From positions 1 to 36,967 of the forward strand of contig JAOTZH010000013.1 in the NCBI GenBank assembly GCA_029861425.1: 36,967 nucleotides of DNA, in the 5' to 3' direction. This document shows, piece by piece, positions 31,822-36,967 of this stretch. Position 1 is the first letter of the stretch. Each line of letters opens with the position of its first letter. The translations under genes and the position numbers were made by a program. The notes under the pieces are model-generated. The model was not told where the DNA came from and ran no database searches. It saw only the letters and a list, made by a program, of their open reading frames with translations. This DNA comes from Gemmatimonadota bacterium (lineage in GTDB: Bacteria; Gemmatimonadota; Gemmatimonadetes; Palauibacterales; Palauibacteraceae).

Positions 31822-32380
31822 GTTCGTGCGGTTGTCGGCCCGGCGGCAGCTCGCAGTTCACGCGCTCTCGCGTGTCCGCCAGCGACGCGATCTTCCAGCC
31901 GTCCGGGCTTCGAGCGAGGATGAACGCGTCCACCCCACAGTGCGAGAGATCCTCGTTCAGAAAGAAGGCGTACTTCACCCAGACCGCCGCGAGGTGATCG
32001 TGTATCTGCACGACGGGATCCCAGTACGGCTCGTCGAGCGGCTGGGTCGCGTTCCCGACCATCGAGGCGAAATCCGTCGCCGGGATGAAGTTGATTCGCG
32101 GAGACCCGTCCCCCGCCTCCGTCTGGATGAGGTAGGCACCGTCGGCGAATACGGCCGAGACGGCCTCCCCGTCGTTCGCCCGCATCGCGTCGAAGAGGGC
32201 GTCGATTACCGCCAGAACCGAGGCCTCCTCGTCGGGGGCCTGAGCCTCGACGGGTGTCGCGAGTGGCGCCGCGGAGGCGGTCATGCCGACGCCGATCGTG
32301 AGAATGAATGCGAGTCGGTGTGCGACCGTGCGTGCTGCGGTCGTCGCGACGCTGTTCGGTACGGTTCCTTCCGTCATCAT
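31817..32380 (-). CDS. Exported NTF2/SnoaL-like (DUF4440-type) protein
   Basis: A 187-residue protein with a long N-terminal signal ('TVAHRLAFILTIGVGMTASA', cleavage near PVEAQA). It is followed by a cone-shaped NTF2 fold: 'EASVLAVIDALFDAMRANDG', 'EAVSAVFADGAYLIQTEAGD', 'DPVVQIHDHLAAVWVKYAFF' and 'DAFILARSPDGWKIASLADT'. The family includes steroid isomerase-like enzymes and many uncharacterised ligand-binding proteins; no catalytic set is obvious. GGAG five bases before the first of two adjacent ATGs supports the start. It is convergent with the RND adaptor and divergent from the SLC12-type transporter. Periplasmic; function unknown. Confidence 0.84.
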   Translation of the reverse strand: MMTEGTVPNSVATTAARTVAHRLAFILTIGVGMTASAAPLATPVEAQAPDEEASVLAVIDALFDAMRANDGEAVSAVFADGAYLIQTEAGDGSPRINFIPATDFASMVGNATQPLDEPYWDPVVQIHDHLAAVWVKYAFFLNEDLSHCGVDAFILARSPDGWKIASLADTRERVNCELPPGRQPHER

Positions 32381-32549
32381 GTCGACTCCGGTTCAGTGGC
32401 CGGTTTCGGTGCCTGCCTCGAGCCCGGAGTTCTTCTACGGGCTTCTGGACGATGTTAACTTCGCGCCCGTCCTTCAACGCCTCAGTTGACCGTGTCCTCG
32501 AGCGGCGACCACTGATTTCGATGCTCGCACCCCGATTCGGGTTGTTCGA

Positions 32550-34760
32550 TTGAGTCCGCGCCAAGAGACGAAGCCCTCTCTAGGGCCGCACGTACTCGAG
32601 CCGAAAGCAGGCGGGCTCGGGACATTCGAGGGCGTCTTCACGCCTTCGATCCTTACGATTCTCGGCGTCATCATGTACCTGCGGCTGGGTTGGGTCGTGG
32701 GGAACGTCGGGCTCAGCGCGACACTACTCATCGTCACGTTGGCGACGAGCATCACGTTGCTCACGAGCCTTTCGGTCGCGGCGATCGCCACGGACCAGCG
32801 GGTTCGAACGGGTGGCGCGTACTACATGATCAGCCGTTCTCTCGGACTGGAGGCGGGCGGAGCGATCGGGGTCCCGCTATATCTGGCGCAATGCCTCTCC
32901 GTCCCGCTGTATACGATCGGCTTCGCGGAGAGCCTCCAGGGGGTCTTTCCCTCCTTCGACCTCCGGGTCGTCGGTGTCGTGGTGACCATTCTGATCGGGG
33001 CGCTCGCCCTGACATCCGCGAAGGCAGCACTACGGTCCCAATACATCATCATGGCGGCGATCGCCCTGTCGCTCATCTCGCTCGCCCTCGGGAGGCCGGT
33101 GGGGCCGGTCGTTCCGAACACCCCCACGCTCGTGGCCTCGCCCGAAGGGTTCTGGGTGGTCTTCGCGGTGTTCTTTCCCGCGGTCACGGGAATCATGGCT
33201 GGGGTCAACCTCTCGGGCGATCTCGAAGACCCGGGTCGCTCGATACCGCGTGGCACCTTCGCCGCGATCGGTGTCGGCTACGTCGTCTACATGACGTTGC
33301 CGTTTCTGCTCGCCGCCCGCGCGGCCCCCGGGACGCTCGTCGCTGACGATCTGGTCATGCAGCGGATCGCCGCCTGGGGCCCGGCGATTCTCTTGGGTGT
33401 GTGGGGGGCCACGCTCTCCAGCGCCGTGGGCTCGATTCTCGGCGCCCCGCGGGTGCTGCAGGCACTCGCGCGAGACGGCATCCTCCCGCCCGGCTTTCGC
33501 TGGCTGGGGAAGGGAAGCGGCCCCGAAGACGCCCCCCGACACGGGACCGCTTTCACGCTGGCCGTGGCCGTGGCGGCGGCCTGGTTTCTCGATCTGAACA
33601 CGATCGCTCCGATCCTGACCATGTTCTTCCTCACCACCTACGGTGTGCTGAACGTCGCCGCCGGGGTGGAGCGGTTCGTCGGGAGCCCGTCGTTCCGACC
33701 GCGCTTCCGCGTGCACTGGTCGCTGTCTCTGCTCGGCGCCGTCCTGTGCGTCGCCGTCATGCTGGTCATAAACCCGCTCGCAACGGGGATCGCCGCGGTG
33801 TTCGTGCTCGGTGTCTTCTTGTGGCTCGAGCGGCGGGAGATGACGGTCGCCTGGGGCGATGTGAGACGAGGCCTGTGGCTGTCGATCACGCGCGCCGGGC
33901 TCATGCGGGTCAGCATCTCGGACGATCCGAAGAACTGGCGTCCCCACCTGCTCGTGTTCTCGGGATCTCCGACGCGCCGGTGGCCTCTCATCGATCTGGC
34001 GAGCTCCCTCAGCCACAATCGCGCGATCATGACGATCGCCACGGTCGTGCCCGGGCCGTCGTTCACGCCCGATCGGCAACGCCAGCTCGAGGTGAGCATG
34101 CGCGACTACCTGTCTCGGCGCGGCGTCCAATCGCTGGTGCGGGTGATCCCGTCGCGCAATCCGTTCGCCGGGGCGGAGCGAATGGTCGAGACGTACGGGC
34201 TCGGACCACTCACCCCGAACACGGTGCTCATCGGCGACACCACGGATGAGGGCCGCGAACGCCGATTCGCGAAGATGATCCAGTTCTTCCACGGGGCACG
34301 GCGGAACGTCGTGATCGTACACGACCCGGATGATCGGGGATTCGGACGCCGCCGCCGGATCGACGTCTGGTGGGGCGGGCTGCGCGGGAACGGGGGTCTC
34401 ATGACCATCCTCGCCTACCTGCTGCAGTCGAGTTTGAACTGGAGGGGCGTCGACGTTCGCCTCAAGATGTCGGTAGCCACCGAAGAGGCTGCCCGTGACG
34501 CTCTGGCGAACATGGAGTCACTCGTCGGCGACATGCGGACGGGCGCCACGCCGGAGGTCGTCGTCGGCGGAGGGCGGAAGTTCGGAGAGGTCCTGCGGGA
34601 GTCATCCCGCGACGCCGATCTCGTGTTGCTCGGCATGGCGCCACCGGGTGAGAACTTCGAGGAGTACATGGCGAAGCTGCGGGTGCGAACGGAGGGCCTG
34701 CCCACGACGCTATACATTCTCGGCGCCCAGGAGATCGGCTACAGCGACGTCCTGAAGTAG
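32550..34760 (+). CDS. SLC12-type (cation-chloride cotransporter family) membrane transporter
   Basis: A 736-residue transporter of the APC superfamily, bacterial branch of the Na-K-Cl/K-Cl cotransporters. TM1 is 'FTPSILTILGVIMYLRLGWV', followed by about eleven more helices to residue ~430 (for instance 'FAVFFPAVTGIMAGVNLSGD', a family-specific TM6 segment). Then a ~300-residue cytosolic C-terminal domain contains 'PHLLVFSGSPTRRWPLIDLA' and 'SRDADLVLLGMAPPGENFEE', as in eukaryotic CCCs. The start appears to be a TTG at 32550 with no strong Shine-Dalgarno; no other start precedes the conserved region. It probably moves cations with chloride, or amino acids; ion specificity is not readable. It ends one base before the convergent stop of the next gene. 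Confidence 0.88.
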   Translation: MSPRQETKPSLGPHVLEPKAGGLGTFEGVFTPSILTILGVIMYLRLGWVVGNVGLSATLLIVTLATSITLLTSLSVAAIATDQRVRTGGAYYMISRSLGLEAGGAIGVPLYLAQCLSVPLYTIGFAESLQGVFPSFDLRVVGVVVTILIGALALTSAKAALRSQYIIMAAIALSLISLALGRPVGPVVPNTPTLVASPEGFWVVFAVFFPAVTGIMAGVNLSGDLEDPGRSIPRGTFAAIGVGYVVYMTLPFLLAARAAPGTLVADDLVMQRIAAWGPAILLGVWGATLSSAVGSILGAPRVLQALARDGILPPGFRWLGKGSGPEDAPRHGTAFTLAVAVAAAWFLDLNTIAPILTMFFLTTYGVLNVAAGVERFVGSPSFRPRFRVHWSLSLLGAVLCVAVMLVINPLATGIAAVFVLGVFLWLERREMTVAWGDVRRGLWLSITRAGLMRVSISDDPKNWRPHLLVFSGSPTRRWPLIDLASSLSHNRAIMTIATVVPGPSFTPDRQRQLEVSMRDYLSRRGVQSLVRVIPSRNPFAGAERMVETYGLGPLTPNTVLIGDTTDEGRERRFAKMIQFFHGARRNVVIVHDPDDRGFGRRRRIDVWWGGLRGNGGLMTILAYLLQSSLNWRGVDVRLKMSVATEEAARDALANMESLVGDMRTGATPEVVVGGGRKFGEVLRESSRDADLVLLGMAPPGENFEEYMAKLRVRTEGLPTTLYILGAQEIGYSDVLK

Positions 34761-34761
34761 G

Positions 34762-35010
34762 TCATTTCCACGTCTGCGGATCCCCGAGGCTCTCGGGCTC
34801 GTCCCAGTCCTGTGCCCAGAACTCGTCCTCTTCCGCACGGGCGTGGTCGACGTCGAGCGGATCGATGTCCTCGCGATCGATTCGTCCGGTCGACTCGATC
34901 TGCCGGATGAGGTCGTCGCTGAGGCCTTTCCTGTTCCGTTCGCCTCTTCGAACCAGGAGCCCCGACACGACGACGATCACGGCCATCGAGATCCACAGCA
35001 GGTCGTTCAT
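34762..35010 (-). CDS. Small single-TM hypothetical protein
   Basis: An 82-residue protein: an N-terminal TM helix (MNDLLWISMAVIVVVSGLLV), a short basic stretch (RRGERNRKG), then an acidic cytosolic tail ending 'DEFWAQDWDEPESLGDPQTW'. No known domain. It is convergent with the SLC12-type gene, with only one base between the two stops, and lies 78 bp downstream of the DUF5916-like gene on the same strand. Such small TM proteins may modulate a neighbouring transporter, but nothing in the sequence proves it. Confidence 0.6.
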   Translation of the reverse strand: MNDLLWISMAVIVVVSGLLVRRGERNRKGLSDDLIRQIESTGRIDREDIDPLDVDHARAEEDEFWAQDWDEPESLGDPQTWK

Positions 35011-35088
35011 GGGGTGGATTATGGAACGCGGACGTGCTCCCTGCCAGAAACCCCAGACATCATCGGACCCGTCGGCCCGTGCCCGAGG

Positions 35089-36967
35089 CTAGAAGCCGAG
35101 CCAGTGCTCGATCTTGATGAGGAACACGTTCGTCGATGGAATCCCGAAGACGTCGCCGAAGTCGCGCCCGAGATCGAAGGAGCCGTCGTTCACGAAATCC
35201 CCCTGATTGCGGCTCCAGACCACGAAGACCGAGGAACCCGGCCGATACTGCCACCGCAGGACCAGATTCGACCGGAAGGACTTCACGTTGAAGTCCGGGT
35301 CCCGGAACGAGTAGTCCGCGTTGCCGTCGAGGTTCTCATCGACCTCGTAGAAACTGAAGCCGTCTCCCGAGACCCTGCGAATCTGCTCGTCGGTGTACCC
35401 GAGGAACCGATCCTCGAACACGTCGGCCCGCGGGTCGTCCACCTGCTTCATCCCTGAATACGTGCCGGCGCTGACGAATGGCTGTCCGTAGAACTGAAGC
35501 GAGAGGTCGGGGCTGAACGTGTAGTTGAGGCGCGCGGTCAGGGAAACGGTCCGCTGGTCGATCTCGCCGAAGACGTAGCGCGTGCCGTTCCCCGCGGTCG
35601 CCTGATCGACGAACTGCCATGCCCGGTCGTTCCACGAGAGGTTCGGCTGCAGCGAGAACTGGATCTGGCTGGACGGCTGTACCGTCACGTTGGGCCCGAT
35701 GCTGAATCGGCCGGTCGACGTTTCGTATTCGCCACCCATGTTGGCGAACGCCCCGACGCGAACGGTCTTTCGCGAGTCGCTCTGGAATCCGGCCCAGCTC
35801 GACCACTCCATCGGCGTACGCAGCGCCGGTCCGCCGCGCAGCGCGGTGGAGGACAGCCCCTCCGTCTCGACGTTGTAGCCGAAGAAACCGTTCCAGAAGT
35901 TCTTGAGCTGGAAGTTTCCGTTGACGTTGCCGCCGGAGAAGATCCGATCTCCCCCGAAGTTCCACCCTGACCACCCGTTGAAGTTCGCGCCCCAGCGGCG
36001 AAACGGACCCTGGGGTTGGAACTGCTGATACGACAGCCAGCCCACCGCCATCGCCTGGTCGGCGCGCTGTTGAAAGCCGACCTCGTTCACTTCGAAGCCC
36101 GGCGACCGGTAGTTGCCGAACCCGCCCCAGCGCCAGTTGCCGCCACCGATCTTCATGAACTCGAGCGAGGCGGCCGTCCCCTGGAGCGAGGTCCGCGTCT
36201 CGTCGAAATCGACGTGCTCGGCGTCGGGTCGCTGGAAGTAGCGGGCTGAGCTCCGCTGTAGCCGGGCGATCGAACCCTCGTTGCCGCTCACCGAGCTGCC
36301 GAGGAGAAAGCCCTGGACCTGGTAGTTGCCCTCGTTGAATCGGTGGCGGAAATCGAAACCGCCCGAGTAGGCCGAGCTCGAGAGGAAGGACACCGGCCCT
36401 GCCTCATCCACGCTGCGGTTCGTGGCGGTACCGATCACTCCGATCGCGGACTCGCCTTCGCGGAAGTCCTTGATGACGCGGCCGACCGCGTAGTTGGTCA
36501 GCGGCTCGATCAGCTGGTCGCCGAACTCGCCCCCCGTTGTCATGAACCGGGCCTGCTCCCGGCCGGTCAGCGCGTCCATGAATCCGATCGACCAGCCGCT
36601 CGAAGTCTTCCCGGAGACCTTCGCCGCGCCGAGAATCGTCGTCGCCTGGGGCGCCGACCGGAACTCGCTCGGCTGATTGACGAAGCCCTGGGGCCGGCGA
36701 CCGACCCGTCGCGAATAGAAGAGCGACTCGGAATTGTCGTCGCCCGCCCCGATCCTGAAGTCGAAGATGTCGACCCCTTCCTGGAAGAAGGGGCGCTGCT
36801 CGGGGAAGAACGTCTCGAACGCGGAGAGGTTCACCACCGAGGGGTCCGCCTCGACCTGCCCGAAGTCCGGGTTGATCGTGACGTCCAGCGTCAGGTCGCT
36901 GGTGATGCCGTACTTCAGGTCAGCGCCCACCGAGCCGCCGAAGGCGTTGTGCGACCAGAACGGGTTC
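35089..36967 (-). CDS. DUF5916-type outer-membrane protein, N terminus outside window
   Basis: The last ~625 residues of a large outer-membrane protein; the reading frame continues beyond 36967 (the track's 36930 start is only an internal GTG). The first visible part, 'DLKYGITSDLTLDVTINPDF' then 'GQVEADPSVVNLSAFETFFP' and 'EQRPFFQEG', is the signature of DUF5916 proteins, which usually carry an N-terminal carbohydrate-binding-like (CBM9-type) domain and a C-terminal beta barrel. The remainder is repeated amphipathic strands such as 'GGFDFRHRFNEGNYQVQGFL' and 'DLSLQFYGQPFVSAGTYSGM', ending in an aromatic 'KIEHWLGF' suited to BAM recognition. Its role is unknown; it may take part in sugar or polymer handling at the outer membrane. 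Confidence 0.85.
   Translation of the reverse strand, partial: NPFWSHNAFGGSVGADLKYGITSDLTLDVTINPDFGQVEADPSVVNLSAFETFFPEQRPFFQEGVDIFDFRIGAGDDNSESLFYSRRVGRRPQGFVNQPSEFRSAPQATTILGAAKVSGKTSSGWSIGFMDALTGREQARFMTTGGEFGDQLIEPLTNYAVGRVIKDFREGESAIGVIGTATNRSVDEAGPVSFLSSSAYSGGFDFRHRFNEGNYQVQGFLLGSSVSGNEGSIARLQRSSARYFQRPDAEHVDFDETRTSLQGTAASLEFMKIGGGNWRWGGFGNYRSPGFEVNEVGFQQRADQAMAVGWLSYQQFQPQGPFRRWGANFNGWSGWNFGGDRIFSGGNVNGNFQLKNFWNGFFGYNVETEGLSSTALRGGPALRTPMEWSSWAGFQSDSRKTVRVGAFANMGGEYETSTGRFSIGPNVTVQPSSQIQFSLQPNLSWNDRAWQFVDQATAGNGTRYVFGEIDQRTVSLTARLNYTFSPDLSLQFYGQPFVSAGTYSGMKQVDDPRADVFEDRFLGYTDEQIRRVSGDGFSFYEVDENLDGNADYSFRDPDFNVKSFRSNLVLRWQYRPGSSVFVVWSRNQGDFVNDGSFDLGRDFGDVFGIPSTNVFLIKIEHWLGF

Noticed and set aside
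33030-34322. 430-codon minus-strand ORF inside the SLC12-type gene
   Set aside because: Antisense shadow with no recognisable domain; the plus-strand transporter is clear.
1-36967. CRISPR arrays, insertion sequences, tRNA or rRNA genes
   Set aside because: I saw no regularly spaced direct repeats, transposase motifs or terminal inverted repeats, and no cloverleaf or rRNA-like segments; long homopolymer or tandem repeats are also absent.

Overview
The window is strongly GC-rich, densely coded bacterial chromosome. The cell was Gram-negative: there are Sec and Tat signals, lipoboxes, TolC-type and beta-barrel outer-membrane proteins and an RND pump. Gene content and style (DUF5916-type outer-membrane protein, SUF system with both SufU and SufBCD, many four-base ATGA/GTGA overlaps, several GTG/TTG starts) would fit a Gemmatimonadota-like heterotroph, but that placement is an inference. 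I see no rRNA, tRNA, IS element, prophage or CRISPR array. It looks like ordinary chromosome with a few unusual genes.

Layout. 1-4.1 kb (minus strand): an SRPBCC protein cut by the window edge with its HTH regulator, an O-methyltransferase, a secreted hypothetical protein, an outer-membrane beta-barrel protein that seems to lack a normal start codon, and a small VOC protein. 4.1-8.3 kb (plus): a diaminopropionate ammonia-lyase-like PLP enzyme, an M20 dipeptidase and a Tat-exported LanC-like protein carrying a CCG zinc motif. 8.3-16 kb (minus): a probable single transcription unit sufC-sufB-sufD-Rieske-sufS-sufU-rsgA-nudix-osmC, led by a TTGAAA/TATCGT promoter with a GATAAT-type palindrome. 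The terminal osmC-like gene has an in-frame TGA exactly where the family has its first catalytic cysteine, followed by a SECIS-like hairpin; I read it as a selenoprotein. 16.2-20.9 kb (plus): an MDR oxidoreductase, glpD and a lipoprotein in overlapping order, then an NSS-family sodium symporter.

20.9-25.8 kb (plus): a ~300-base non-coding stretch full of nested and mutually exclusive hairpins leads into a 51-codon membrane or secreted microprotein. Then come a DUF3179-like lipoprotein, a lipoprotein joining a propeller-like region to a TlpA thioredoxin domain, a small periplasmic Cys/His protein, and a zinc-finger anti-sigma-like membrane protein without a sigma gene. 26-31.8 kb (plus): a tripartite RND efflux system in the order pump, TolC, adaptor. 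31.8-37 kb: an exported NTF2-like protein, an SLC12-type transporter, a one-TM small protein, and a DUF5916-type outer-membrane protein cut by the window end.

The points most worth following are the candidate Sec-containing OsmC protein at the end of the Fe-S assembly operon, the Tat-exported LanC-like protein next to amino-acid/peptide-degrading enzymes, and the structured leader RNA before the 51-aa ORF.
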